A DNA stretch of 64,000 nt from Pseudomonas maumuensis (GTDB taxonomy: Bacteria > Pseudomonadota > Gammaproteobacteria > Pseudomonadales > Pseudomonadaceae): the NCBI RefSeq assembly GCF_019139675.1, contig NZ_CP077077.1, forward strand, positions 1,736,001-1,800,000, in the 5' to 3' direction. The notes under the pieces were generated by a model. The model saw only the letters and a program-made list of their open reading frames with translations, ran no database searches and was not told where the DNA came from. How positions within the stretch are numbered: position 1 is the stretch's first letter; each line of letters starts with the position of its first letter. Both the position numbers and the translations under genes were made by a program. Positions 51,848-61,047 of the stretch are shown here, piece after piece.

Positions 51848-54800
51848 TCAGGCCGGCTGGGTGTAGGCGGCCAGTTCCTGCAGGCGTGGGTCTTCGCTGG
51901 CTCGGTGGTCCTTGGCCAGCAGCGAGTACACGGTGGGCAGGATGAACAGGGTGAACAGGGTGCCGACCAGCATGCCGATGACGATCACCAGGCCCAGGCT
52001 GAAGCGGCTGTGGGCGCCGGCGCCGCTGGCCAGCAGCAGCGGCACCAGGCCCACGACCATGGCTGCGGTGGTCATCAGGATCGGCCGCAGGCGGATCTGC
52101 GCGGCGCGTTCGATGGCCGTGCGGCGGTCGAGCTGGTCGGCCTGCTGCAGTTCGTTGGCGAACTCGACCATGAGGATGCCGTGCTTGCTGATCAGGCCGA
52201 CCAGGGTCACCAGGCCGATCTGCGTGTAGATGTTCACCGTGGCATAGCCCAGGTACAGCGGGATCAGCGCGCCGCACACCGACATCGGCACGCTGACCAG
52301 GATCACCAGCGGGTCGCGCAGGCTTTCGAACTGCGCGGCCAGTACCAGGTAGATGACCAGGATGGCGAAGATGAACGTCACCACCAGGGCGCTGCCTTCC
52401 TGGACGAACTGGCGGGCATCCGACAGCCAGTCATGGCTGAAGCCGGTGGGCAGGGCATTGGCCTGGGCGGCGAGGAACTGCACCGCGTCGCCGATGCTCA
52501 CGCCCGGCGCCGGCACCGCCTGCAGGGTGGCCGAGTTGAGCTGGTTGAACTGGGTCAGCTTGTTGGGCTCGATCGACATGTCGAAGCTGACCAGGGTCGA
52601 CAGCGGCACCTGGGCGCCGTTGGCGGCCTTGACGTACTGGCCGACCAGCATTTCCGCCGACAGGCGCTGGGCCCGCGCCACCTGCGGGATCACGTCGTAG
52701 GAGCGACCGTCGAGGGCGAAGCGGTTGACGTAGTTCTCGCCCACCAGCACCGCCAGGGCGTCGCCGATGGCCTGCATGCTGATGCCCAGGTCGTTGGCCT
52801 TGCTGCGGTCGATGTTGATGTTGACCAGCGGGCTGTTGAAGTCCAGGTCGCTGTCGACCACGGCGAACAAGCCGCTGGCCATGGCTGCCTGCTTGATCTT
52901 GTCCATGGCGTCGAACACCACGCGGTGGTCCTGGGAGCTCTGGATCACCATCTGCACCGGCAGGCCGCCGGTGGAGCCGGGTAGCGGCGGCAGCTGGAAG
53001 GCGAAGATGGCCACGCCCTCGATCTCGCCCACGGCTTTCTGGATCTCGGCCTGCAGCTGGTCGGCGCTGCGCTGGCGCTTTTCCCAGGTGCTCAGGTTGG
53101 CGCCGCCGAACGCGGTGCGCGGGCCGTCGTTGCCGTTGACCACCCAGGTGATGTCGGTTTCCGGGAAGGTGGCGAACAGGCGGTCCATGCGGTGCGCGTA
53201 CATCTGGGTGTAATCGATGTTGGCGTACTGCGGGGCCTTGGCCACCGCCAGCACCTGGGCCTGGTCCTCGACCGGCGCCAGTTCGCGCTGGGCGCCGAGG
53301 TACAGGATCGGCAGGCTGACGAACACCGCCGCGGCAATCGCCAGGGTTAGCCAGCGGTGGTGCAGGGACACGTCAAGCAAACGGCCATAGCCCTTGCCCA
53401 GCCACTGGAAGAAGCGCTCGGCGCCACGCGCCATCGGGCCTTCGCTGGCCTGGCGGTTGAGCAGGAAGGCGCTCATCACCGGGGACAGGGTCAGCGCCAC
53501 CACGCCGGACACCACCACGGCGCCGGCGAGAGTGAAGGCGAACTCCTTGAACAGCGCGCCGGTCAGCCCGCCCATCAGGCCGATGGGGGCGTACACCGCG
53601 GCCAAGGTCAGGGTCATGGCGATCACCGGACCTGCGATCTCGCGGGCGCCGACCAAGGCCGCCTGCAACGGCGACTTGCCTTCCTCGATATGCCGGTGGA
53701 CGTTCTCTACCACGACGATGGCGTCGTCCACCACCAGGCCGATGGCCAGGACCATCGACAGCAGGGTCAGCAGGTTGATGCTGAACCCGAACAGGCTCAT
53801 GATCGCCGCCGCGCCGATCAGCGACAGCGGGATGGTCACCAGCGGGATCAGCACGCTGCGCAGCGAACCGAGGAACAGGAAGATCACCACGGCGACAATC
53901 ACCACGGCCTCGACCAGGGTCTTGACCACTTCATCGATGGACGCCTGGATGAAGCGCGCCACCTCGAACACGATGTTGGCGGTCATGCCCGGCGGCATGG
54001 TTTCGCGGATCTGCGGCATCATTTCCTGCACTGAACCGACGATGGTCAGCGGGTTGCCGGCGGGGGTGGCGTGCAGGCCGATGAACACTGCAGGTTCGCC
54101 GTCCATGATGCCGCTGGTGTCGTAGGAGGTGGCGCCGAGCTCGGCGGTGCCGATGTCGCTCAGGCGGATCAGCGTGTCGCCGTCGCGGCGCACCACCATC
54201 TGGCGGAACTGGTCGACGCTGGTCAGGTCGGTGTTGATGTTGATGTTGGCCGAGACGTACTGGCCCTTGGTCTGCCCGGGGGCGGCCTGGAAGTTGTTCT
54301 GGCGGATGGCCTCGGCCACGTCGCTGGCCGACAGGTTGCGCGCAGCCATGCGCGCCGGGTCCAGCCACAGGCGCATGGCCAGCTTCTGGCCGCCGAGGAT
54401 CTGCGCCTCGGCCACGCCGTCGATGGCCGCCAGGCGCGGCTGCACCACGCGGGAGATGTAGTCGGTGATCGCCGGCAGGCCGATGTCCTTGCTCGAGAAG
54501 CCGACGTAGATCACCGCCGTGCCTTCGCCGGAGGACTTGGCCACCACCGAGTCGTAGGCGCCTTCGGGCAGGCGGTACTTGACCTGGTTGACGGCGGCCA
54601 TGATCTCGGTGAGGGCCTTGTTGGAGTCGGCGTTGAGCTTCAGGCGCACGCTGATGACGCTCTTGCCCTGGGTCGAGGTCGAGCTCAGGTAGTCGACGCC
54701 GTCGACCGAGGCCACGGCCTGCGAGATGGGCTGGGTGACGAAGCCCTGCATCAGCTGCGAGCGGGCGCCGGGGTATTCGGTGGTGATGGTGATGGTCGCG

Positions 54801-54925
54801 CTTTCCAGCTGCGGGTACTGGCGGATCGGCAGGTTCAGCAGCGCCAACAGGCCAAGCATGACGATCATCGCGCAGACCACCAGGGTCAGTACCGGGCGGC
54901 GGATGAACAGGTCGGTGAATTTCAT
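51848..54925 (-). CDS. RND efflux pump inner-membrane transporter (HAE1 family)
   Basis: 1025-residue proton-driven antiporter of the AcrB/MexB superfamily, starting MKFTDLFIRRPVLTLVV. Twelve membrane segments in two halves; the proton-relay double Asp is in GLVVDDAIVVVENVHRHIEEG (TM4). Between them lie the large periplasmic pore loops. It most resembles single-transporter pumps of the MexQ/MdtB-like type, but I cannot name the exact pump or its drugs. It has 36 bases to the MFP gene upstream and 78 to the tolC-like gene. The frame could start 9 codons earlier, without support. Confidence 0.96.
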   Translation of the reverse strand: MKFTDLFIRRPVLTLVVCAMIVMLGLLALLNLPIRQYPQLESATITITTEYPGARSQLMQGFVTQPISQAVASVDGVDYLSSTSTQGKSVISVRLKLNADSNKALTEIMAAVNQVKYRLPEGAYDSVVAKSSGEGTAVIYVGFSSKDIGLPAITDYISRVVQPRLAAIDGVAEAQILGGQKLAMRLWLDPARMAARNLSASDVAEAIRQNNFQAAPGQTKGQYVSANININTDLTSVDQFRQMVVRRDGDTLIRLSDIGTAELGATSYDTSGIMDGEPAVFIGLHATPAGNPLTIVGSVQEMMPQIRETMPPGMTANIVFEVARFIQASIDEVVKTLVEAVVIVAVVIFLFLGSLRSVLIPLVTIPLSLIGAAAIMSLFGFSINLLTLLSMVLAIGLVVDDAIVVVENVHRHIEEGKSPLQAALVGAREIAGPVIAMTLTLAAVYAPIGLMGGLTGALFKEFAFTLAGAVVVSGVVALTLSPVMSAFLLNRQASEGPMARGAERFFQWLGKGYGRLLDVSLHHRWLTLAIAAAVFVSLPILYLGAQRELAPVEDQAQVLAVAKAPQYANIDYTQMYAHRMDRLFATFPETDITWVVNGNDGPRTAFGGANLSTWEKRQRSADQLQAEIQKAVGEIEGVAIFAFQLPPLPGSTGGLPVQMVIQSSQDHRVVFDAMDKIKQAAMASGLFAVVDSDLDFNSPLVNINIDRSKANDLGISMQAIGDALAVLVGENYVNRFALDGRSYDVIPQVARAQRLSAEMLVGQYVKAANGAQVPLSTLVSFDMSIEPNKLTQFNQLNSATLQAVPAPGVSIGDAVQFLAAQANALPTGFSHDWLSDARQFVQEGSALVVTFIFAILVIYLVLAAQFESLRDPLVILVSVPMSVCGALIPLYLGYATVNIYTQIGLVTLVGLISKHGILMVEFANELQQADQLDRRTAIERAAQIRLRPILMTTAAMVVGLVPLLLASGAGAHSRFSLGLVIVIGMLVGTLFTLFILPTVYSLLAKDHRASEDPRLQELAAYTQPA

Positions 54926-54961
54926 GGTGCTACAGGTCCTTTTCAGTGGCACGCAAACCCA

Positions 54962-56065
54962 TTACTGCTGGGCCAGGTCCGGCTTGCGCGTGGTGCTGGC
55001 GGCCAGGGTGTCGTCGGTGACCCGCACTGGCATGCCATTGCTCAGGCGGATCTGCCCCGAGACCACCACGCGGTCGCCCGGGGTCAGCGCGTCGAGCACC
55101 ACCACGCGGTCGTCGCGGCGCGCGCCGAGCTTGACGAACACCTGCTCCACGCGCAGGGCGCCGTCCTTCTCGCGCAGCACATATAGCGAGTTGCCGTAGG
55201 CGCTGTAGCTGATCGCCGTCTCGGGCACGCTCAGCACATCGGCGTGGCTCGGCAGCTCGATGCTGACGTTGGCGAACATGCCCGGCTTGAGTTGCTGGCC
55301 AGGGTTGTCGAGGGTCGCCTGCACCTGCATGGAGCGGGCGCCCGGGTCGATCTGCGGCTCCAGGGTAGTGACCGCGGCGACAAAGCGCTGCTGCGGCCAG
55401 GCGTCGACCTTGAGGGTGATGGCCTGGCCCGCCTGCAGGGCGGCGGCGGACTGCTCGGGCAGCGGGAAGTTGACGTGCAGGCGCGACAGCTCGGTGAGGG
55501 TCACCAGGCTGTCGCCGGGGCTGACGTACTGGCCCAGGTTGACCTTGCGAATACCCAGCACGCCGGCGAACGGGGCGCGGATGGTCTTCTGCGCGATCTG
55601 CGCCTGGACCTGGGCGATCTCGCCGAGCAGCTGGTCGTAGTTGGCCTGGGCCTGGTCCAGCTGGGCCTGGGTGGAGGCCAGCGGCAGCACCTTGCGCGTG
55701 CGCTCCAGGGCCAGCTTGGCGTTCTTGGCCTGGGCCTGCAGCTTGGCCAGCTCGCCGCGCTCGGGCGCGTCGTTGAGCTTGACCAGCACCTGGCCTGCGG
55801 CCACGGCGTTGCCGGCGGTGAACTCCAACGCGGTGATGCGCCCACCGACCTCGGGCGAGACATTGACCTGGTGTACCGCCTCCAGGGTGCCGACGGCGCT
55901 GAGCACCTGCGGCATCGGGCCCGACTGCACGCGGGCGATCGCCACCGGGGTGGCGTTGGCCTGGCCGGCGGGGGCGTCGTTGGCCACTACCGCCGGGGCG
56001 GGCAGCAGGGCCATGGCCAGCAGCGACAGGGAAGTGCCGGCGGCGATCCAGAAGCGATTTTTCAT
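54962..56065 (-). CDS. RND efflux pump periplasmic adaptor (membrane fusion protein)
   Basis: 367 residues with N-terminal signal peptide (FWIAAGTSLSLLAMALLPAP). Lipoyl half-motifs (QVNVSPEVGGRITALEFTAGNAVAAGQVLVKL ... IRAPFAGVLGIRKVNLGQYVSPGDSLVTL) flank a coiled-coil hairpin (about 105-150, LQAQAKNAKLALERTRKVLP), followed by a beta-barrel domain. No lipobox cysteine, so it is held by its N-terminus or by the pump. AAGGAG precedes the ATG, which lies inside the 3' end of the dsbA-like gene (4-base overlap). Confidence 0.95.
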   Translation of the reverse strand: MKNRFWIAAGTSLSLLAMALLPAPAVVANDAPAGQANATPVAIARVQSGPMPQVLSAVGTLEAVHQVNVSPEVGGRITALEFTAGNAVAAGQVLVKLNDAPERGELAKLQAQAKNAKLALERTRKVLPLASTQAQLDQAQANYDQLLGEIAQVQAQIAQKTIRAPFAGVLGIRKVNLGQYVSPGDSLVTLTELSRLHVNFPLPEQSAAALQAGQAITLKVDAWPQQRFVAAVTTLEPQIDPGARSMQVQATLDNPGQQLKPGMFANVSIELPSHADVLSVPETAISYSAYGNSLYVLREKDGALRVEQVFVKLGARRDDRVVVLDALTPGDRVVVSGQIRLSNGMPVRVTDDTLAASTTRKPDLAQQ

Positions 56066-56715
56066 TGGGCGGCTCCTTGAGCCGGGTTCTGGTTGGCACG
56101 GACCTGGATGAAAATCTGGCGCAGTAGCTCGAGGCTCAGCGTGCCGGGGACCAGGTAATGGCCGTCGATCACCAGGCTGGGTACCGAGCTGATGCCCAGG
56201 CGCCGGCCCTGGGCCAGTTCTTCCTCGAGCATCTGCGGGGCCTGCTGGTCGAATGCCGTGGTGAAGGCCTGCGGGTCGAAACCGGCTTCGGCGGCCACCG
56301 CCAGCACGGTGGCGCGGTCACCGATGTTGCGGGCCTGCACCAGGTGGGCTTCCTGCAGGCGGTCGAACATACGCTCATGGCCTTCGTTGCCGCCCAGGGC
56401 CTTGGCGGTCTGGCAGGCGAGGCCCGCGAGCAGGCCGGTGGGGTACTCGAAGTCCTGCTGGCGCATGGCTTCGATGTCGATGCGCTTGACGTCCTCGGCA
56501 CTCGAGCATGACAGCCAGTGGCTGAGGATGGTCTCCTTGGCCTTGGGCATCGAGCCGAAGCGCTCGACCATCGCCTCGCGGCTGGTCTGCAGGATGAAGC
56601 TGCGGTGCTGCACGTCCAGGTTCAGTTCGTCCTGCAACTGCTTCAGGCGCGGGGCGAGGACGAAGCACCAGCCGCAGACGACATCGTGGAAGAATTCGAC
56701 TTTCAGGGGTGACAT
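56062..56715 (-). CDS. DsbA/FrnE-family thiol oxidoreductase
   Basis: 217 residues, thioredoxin-fold with an inserted helical domain. The redox motif is C14-G-W-C17 (FHDVVCGWCFVLAPRLKQL), and the cis-proline loop is ISSVPSLVIDGHY (about residue 175). No signal peptide, so it acts in the cytoplasm, as FrnE-like members do. It is the first gene of the efflux operon and overlaps the adaptor gene by 4 bases, so it is translationally linked to the pump; its link to efflux is unknown. Confidence 0.9.
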   Translation of the reverse strand: MSPLKVEFFHDVVCGWCFVLAPRLKQLQDELNLDVQHRSFILQTSREAMVERFGSMPKAKETILSHWLSCSSAEDVKRIDIEAMRQQDFEYPTGLLAGLACQTAKALGGNEGHERMFDRLQEAHLVQARNIGDRATVLAVAAEAGFDPQAFTTAFDQQAPQMLEEELAQGRRLGISSVPSLVIDGHYLVPGTLSLELLRQIFIQVRANQNPAQGAAQ

Positions 56716-56876
56716 GGCAGTGATCCGGTTTCAGGGAGGGATGGCCGCACTATCCACAGCGCCCCGACAGGAAAAAAGCGACAAAAGTGCCGCAAACCCT
56801 CTCATCCCCTTCATCGATGGCCGCCCGGCCCGGCTGCGAGCGGGTAGAATGGCGCTTTTGCCTGACCGTAGCCGAC

Positions 56877-57803
56877 ATGAGCCCAGCCATTGCCACCCTC
56901 GAGCAGCACCTGCTCGCCGCCCTCGACCCCGCCCCCCAGGAGACTCGCCGCCTGTTCCATGGCCGTGGCCGCTGCTGGCCGGGGCTTGAACAGATCACCG
57001 TCGACTGGCTCGACGGCGTGTTGCTGGTGGCGCTGTTCCGTGAGCCGCCCGAGGGCCAGTTGGCCGAGCTTGAAGCAATGCTGATGGCGCTGGCCGAGCG
57101 CCCGCAGTGGAGCGGCCAGGCCATCCTGCTGCAGCACCGCTACCTGCCCGACAGCCCTGGGCAGTGGCTGTGGGGCGCGCCATGCCAGCAGCGCGAGGTA
57201 GTCGAGGATGGCCTGAAGTACCTGCTCGACCTGGGCGTGCGACAGAACAACGGCCTGTTCCTCGACATGCGCTACGGCCGGCGTTGGGTGCGCGAGCAGG
57301 CGGCTGGCAAGCGCGTACTCAACCTGTTCGCCTACACCTGCGGCTTCTCGGTGGCAGCGATTGCCGGCGGCGCCGAGCAGGTGGTCAACCTGGACATGGC
57401 CAAGTCGGCGCTGTCCCGGGGCCGTGACAACCACCGGCTCAATGGCCATGACGCCTCGCGGGTGGCGTACCTGGGGCATGAGCTGTTCAAGTCGTGGGGC
57501 AAAGTGCGCAAGTACGGGCCGTACGACCTGATCATCATCGACCCGCCGACCTTCCAGCGCGGCAGCTTCGTGCTGACCCAGGACTACGCCAAGATCCTTC
57601 GGCGTTTGCCGGAGTTGTTGACTGAAGGCGGCACGGTATTGGCCTGCGTCAACGATCCGGGGATCGGGCCGCAGTTTCTCATCGAGGGGATGGCCGAGCA
57701 GGCGCCGGGGCTGGCGTTCGTCGAGCGGCTGGAGAATCCGCCGGAGTTTGCGGATGCGGATCCGGAGGGGGGGCTGAAGGCGCTGGTGTTTCGCCAGGGG
57801 TGA
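56877..57803 (+). CDS. Class I SAM-dependent methyltransferase (RlmI/RlmK-like)
   Basis: 308 residues from ATG 56877. The SAM-binding core shows motif I VLNLFAYTCGFSVAAIAGGA, an acidic VVNLDMAKSAL after it, and motif IV IIIDPPTFQRGSF. This set is found in RNA (cytosine-5) and related methyltransferases of the RlmI/RlmK type. No PUA domain is visible in the N-terminal 130 residues, so the RNA target is uncertain. The ribosome site is weak and the frame extends 30 codons further upstream. Divergent from the dsbA-like gene. Confidence 0.85.
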   Translation: MSPAIATLEQHLLAALDPAPQETRRLFHGRGRCWPGLEQITVDWLDGVLLVALFREPPEGQLAELEAMLMALAERPQWSGQAILLQHRYLPDSPGQWLWGAPCQQREVVEDGLKYLLDLGVRQNNGLFLDMRYGRRWVREQAAGKRVLNLFAYTCGFSVAAIAGGAEQVVNLDMAKSALSRGRDNHRLNGHDASRVAYLGHELFKSWGKVRKYGPYDLIIIDPPTFQRGSFVLTQDYAKILRRLPELLTEGGTVLACVNDPGIGPQFLIEGMAEQAPGLAFVERLENPPEFADADPEGGLKALVFRQG

Positions 57804-57815
57804 TCAGTAGCCCTT

Positions 57816-57993
57816 ACCGGCCTATCGCCGGCAAGCCGGCTCCCACAGGAGATCGCGTTCCCCGTCGGAGCAACTGTCTTGTGTTGCTTGTAGTGGCCTC
57901 ATCGCTGGCAAGCCAGCTCCCACAGGGATAGCGCAAGGCTTGAGGTTTGCGCGGTCGGTGTGGGAGCCGGCTTGCCGGCGATAGGCCGGTACA
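57816..57993. repeat. Cluster of three REP elements
   Basis: Copies at 57816-57849 (CCTATCGCCGGCAAGCCGGCTCCCACAGG), 57893-57928 (CTCATCGCTGGCAAGCCAGCTCCCACAGG) and 57958-57993 in inverse orientation. The middle copy carries a compensating pair of changes (GCTGGC/GCCAGC) that keeps the hairpin. Between two convergent genes. Confidence 0.9.
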
Positions 57994-58002
57994 GGTCAGT
58001 GA

Positions 58003-59001
58003 TCAATGGCTGGTATAGATCTGGTCGAACACGCCACCGTCATTGAAGTGGGTCTTCTGCACGGTGCGCCAGTCGCCGAAGGTCTTCTCCACCGACAGGA
58101 AATCGACTTTCGGGAAACGGTCGGTGTACTTGGCCAGCACGGTGGCGTCACGCGGACGCAGGTAGTTGTTCGCGGCGATCTCCTGGGCCTCCGGCGACCA
58201 CAGGTACTTCAGGTATTCCTCGGCCACGGCCTGGGTACCTTTCTTGGCCACCACCTTGTCGACCACGCTCACCGGCGGCTCGGCCTCGGCCGACACACTT
58301 GGGTAGACCACTTCGAACTGGTCGTGGCCGAATTCGCGGGCGATCATCTCGGCCTCGTTCTCGAAGGTCACCAGCACATCGCCGATCTGGTTGGTCATGA
58401 AGGTAGTGGTGGCGGCGCGGCCACCGGTATCGAGCACCGGGGCCTGCTTGAACAGCTTGCCGACGAAGTCGCGGGCCTTGCTTTCGTCACCGCCCTGCTT
58501 GAGTACGTAGCCCCAGGCCGAGAGGTAGGTGTAGCGGCCGTTACCGGAAGTTTTCGGGTTGGGCACGATCACCTGCACGCCGTCCTTGAGCAGGTCCGGC
58601 CAGTCCTTCAGCGCCTTGGGGTTGCCCTTGCGCACGATGAACACGGTGGCCGAGGTGAACGGCGCGCTGTTGTTCGGCAGGCGCGTTACCCAGTTGTCCG
58701 GCACCAGCTTGCCATTGTCGGCCAGGGCATTGATGTCGGTGGCCATGTTCATGGTGATCACGTCGGCCGGCAGGCCATCGATCACCGCGCGCGCCTGCTT
58801 GCTCGAGCCGCCGAAGGACATCTGCAGGTTGACCTTCTCGTTGTGCTCCTTCTCCCAGTGCTTCTGGAACGCCGGGTTGTAGTCCTTGTAGAAGTCGCGC
58901 ATCACGTCGTACGACACGTTGAGCAGGGTAGGGGCGGCCTGGGCGAGGTTGCTCAGGGCCAGGCCCGCGGCGAGCAGCGAGGCGCTGAAGAGTTTTTTCA
59001 C
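58003..59001 (-). CDS. sbp: Sulfate ABC transporter substrate-binding protein
   Basis: Periplasmic sulfate/thiosulfate-binding protein of 332 residues. Signal peptide KKLFSASLLAAGLALSNLAQA, then the family start TLLNVSYDVMRDFYKDYNPAF and sulfate-contacting segments FGGSSKQARAVIDG and VPNPKTSGNGRYTYLSAWGY. The start is set at a GTG (59001) because AAGGA lies 9 bases before it; the ATG at 59010 has AAGGA directly abutting and no spacer. No cysABC or transporter genes are next to it here. Ends near three REP elements. Confidence 0.9.
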   Translation of the reverse strand: MKKLFSASLLAAGLALSNLAQAAPTLLNVSYDVMRDFYKDYNPAFQKHWEKEHNEKVNLQMSFGGSSKQARAVIDGLPADVITMNMATDINALADNGKLVPDNWVTRLPNNSAPFTSATVFIVRKGNPKALKDWPDLLKDGVQVIVPNPKTSGNGRYTYLSAWGYVLKQGGDESKARDFVGKLFKQAPVLDTGGRAATTTFMTNQIGDVLVTFENEAEMIAREFGHDQFEVVYPSVSAEAEPPVSVVDKVVAKKGTQAVAEEYLKYLWSPEAQEIAANNYLRPRDATVLAKYTDRFPKVDFLSVEKTFGDWRTVQKTHFNDGGVFDQIYTSH

Positions 59002-59123
59002 TGGGGGCATTCCTTGTTCTGATTCAAAGGGTTGGCGATATGCCAGCGACTATAGCGTTTGGCGCTTTGCTGGCTAAAGATCAAATGGCTCTTTGCTTAT
59101 GCTGGCCTGCGTTTGGACACTGC

Positions 59124-59945
59124 CTATTGCTTGGGGAACAACGCATTGCCACAGCGTGAACAGAACGCCGCGCCATGCTCATGGTGGTGCTTGGCGCAGG
59201 TCGGGCAGTCATGCTGCAACTGCTCGCCGCGCAGGGCGTTGGCCAGTTCGGCGGTGAAGATGCCGGTAGGCACGGCAATGATCGAGTAACCGGTGATCAT
59301 CACCAGCGACGACAGCACCTGCCCCAGCGGCGTCTTCGGCACGATATCGCCGAAACCTACCGTGGTGAGGGTGACGATGGCCCAGTAGATACCCTTGGGG
59401 ATGCTGGTGAAGCCATGCTCCGGCCCTTCGATCACGTACATCAATGTGCCGAACACGGTCACCAGGGTCGACACGCCGACCAGGAATACGATGATCTTCT
59501 GCTTGCTGCCCTGCAGCGCCGCCAACAGGTAATGGGCCTGCTTCAAGTACGGGCTGAGCTTGAGCACGCGGAAGATCCGCAGCATGCGCACCACGCGGAT
59601 GATCAGCAGGTACTGGGCGTCGCTGTAGTACAGGGCGATGATCCCCGGCACGATCGCCAGCAGGTCGACCAGCCCGTAGAAGCTGAAGGCATAGCGCAGT
59701 GGCTTGGGCGAGCAGTACAGGCGGGTGATGTATTCGGCGAGGAAGATCGCGGTGAAGCCCCACTCGATCCCGGCCAGCAGCCCGGCGTAGTTCTGGTGAA
59801 CGTCGTCGATGCTGTCGAGGATCACCGTCACCAGGCTGGCGAGGATGATCAGCAGGAGAATCTTGTCGAAGCGTCTGCCAGCCGTGGTATCGGTCTGGAA
59901 GACGATGACGTAGAGCCGCTCGCGCAGGCTCGCAGGGTTGTCCAT
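59124..59945 (-). CDS. Voltage-gated-type potassium channel with C-terminal zinc ribbon
   Basis: 273-residue ion channel, six membrane segments. An S4-like voltage sensor has repeated arginines (IRVVRMLRIFRVLKL, about 117-131), the selectivity filter is TLTTVGFGDI (TVGFG, about 195-204), giving K+ selectivity. The last 35 residues form a four-ligand zinc ribbon (CPTC ... CSRC with HHHEH between), unusual as a channel tail. Probably sets membrane potential; regulation by metal or ligand is only a guess. Confidence 0.88.
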   Translation of the reverse strand: MDNPASLRERLYVIVFQTDTTAGRRFDKILLLIILASLVTVILDSIDDVHQNYAGLLAGIEWGFTAIFLAEYITRLYCSPKPLRYAFSFYGLVDLLAIVPGIIALYYSDAQYLLIIRVVRMLRIFRVLKLSPYLKQAHYLLAALQGSKQKIIVFLVGVSTLVTVFGTLMYVIEGPEHGFTSIPKGIYWAIVTLTTVGFGDIVPKTPLGQVLSSLVMITGYSIIAVPTGIFTAELANALRGEQLQHDCPTCAKHHHEHGAAFCSRCGNALFPKQ

Positions 59946-59990
59946 GGGCTCGTTCCAATGTGAGGATGGGCAGAGCCTAGGGGCTGGGTA

Positions 59991-60866
59991 TCAGCTGTGC
60001 AAGCGAGGCGCGTTGCGGCGCTGGTTGAGCTGGACCAGGTGGTTGCCCAGGTGCATCAGCCAGCACGCGGTCACGAACGGCGCGGTCAGCCCGGCGATCG
60101 GCAGCAGGTTGAACAGTGGCTGCAGCAGCAGGGCGCAGGCGATGGCGAGCAAGGTCACCCAGGGTTTCTCGCCCTGGCGACTGAAGGCCAGGGCCGCCAG
60201 GGCCGCGTTGAAGCCATACAGCCCCAGCCACGCGGCCTGCGTTTCTCCAGCCAGCAGCGCGACACCACCGCCGATGGCCGAGCCGATCACCGCCCAGGTG
60301 GCGGCATAGGGGTTGGCGAAGTACATGCCGATGACGATCAGCAGGCCGGCCATGGGCTTGTCGAGCAAAAAGATCTGCCCCACGCCGCGCAGCAGGGCAT
60401 ACACAGCATCGGCTTCGACATAGCCGTTGGCCGACGGCTCGGTCAGCAGCAACGCGGCCCAACCCAGCAGCACGAATGGCGCGGTGTAGGCGATCAGCAG
60501 CTTGCCGCCGCGCTTGCGCCACTGATGGGTGAGCATGCTCGACAGGCCGCCGGCGGCGATGATCAGCGGTGGTAGGATCGCCGACCAGGGCAGCACGGCG
60601 CTGATCAGGATGCCGATCAGCACGCCGTTGTAGCAGTACAGCCCGGCCTGGCGGTCGGCGCGGTCGTAGCCGCGGCGTTGGGCGGTAAGCAGGCCGGCCA
60701 GGGCGCCGAGCAGGGCGCCGCCGACCAGGTTCGGCGCGGTCAGCAGGATGGCCAGCAGGCAGCACAGGCCGCACAGGGGATTGCGCAGCAGCAGCACCTG
60801 GCTGAAGCCGTTGAGCAAGGCCGTGGCCCAGTCAGGGCACGGGTTGACGAAATTCTTGGTGTACAT
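59991..60866 (-). CDS. Urea transporter family (UT/Yut) channel
   Basis: 291-residue integral membrane protein, about ten helices. Family pattern: FSQVLLLRNPLCGLCCLLAILL near the N-terminus, the repeat ADRQAGLYCYNGVLIGIL and ATWAVIGSAIGGGVALLAGETQAAWLGLYGFNAALAALAF, matching the twofold UT fold. It should allow passive urea uptake. No urease genes are in the window. Start ATG 60866 without a strong ribosome site; the frame extends 55 codons upstream over a REP element. Confidence 0.85.
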   Translation of the reverse strand: MYTKNFVNPCPDWATALLNGFSQVLLLRNPLCGLCCLLAILLTAPNLVGGALLGALAGLLTAQRRGYDRADRQAGLYCYNGVLIGILISAVLPWSAILPPLIIAAGGLSSMLTHQWRKRGGKLLIAYTAPFVLLGWAALLLTEPSANGYVEADAVYALLRGVGQIFLLDKPMAGLLIVIGMYFANPYAATWAVIGSAIGGGVALLAGETQAAWLGLYGFNAALAALAFSRQGEKPWVTLLAIACALLLQPLFNLLPIAGLTAPFVTACWLMHLGNHLVQLNQRRNAPRLHS

Positions 60867-60952
60867 GGGCAGTCGGTAAGGTGAGTGGGGAGCGGTGGGC
60901 CTCTTCGGGCCTCGGTTTTCCGCAAGCTTCGTACTGGGGAGGGCTTTGCCCT

Positions 60953-61045
60953 CCTTTCGCCGGCAAGCCGGCTCCCACAAAGGCATGCATGATTCCTGTG
61001 GGAGCCGGCTTGCCGGCGAAAAGGGGCGCACAGCGCCCCCGGCGA
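60953..61045. repeat. Inverted REP pair
   Basis: TTTCGCCGGCAAGCCGGCTCCCACAA (60955-60980) and the inverse CCTGTGGGAGCCGGCTTGCCGGCGAA (60995-61020), then GGGGCGCACAGCGCCCC, a small extra hairpin (61023-61039). It lies between the 5' end of the urea transporter gene and the 3' end of pyruvate kinase. Confidence 0.9.
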
Positions 61046-61047
61046 TC

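Noticed and set aside
57816..57993. Regularly spaced palindromic repeats that could suggest a CRISPR array
   Set aside because: The copies alternate in orientation and spacing varies. They match the pseudomonad REP family also found at other sites, and no cas genes are present.
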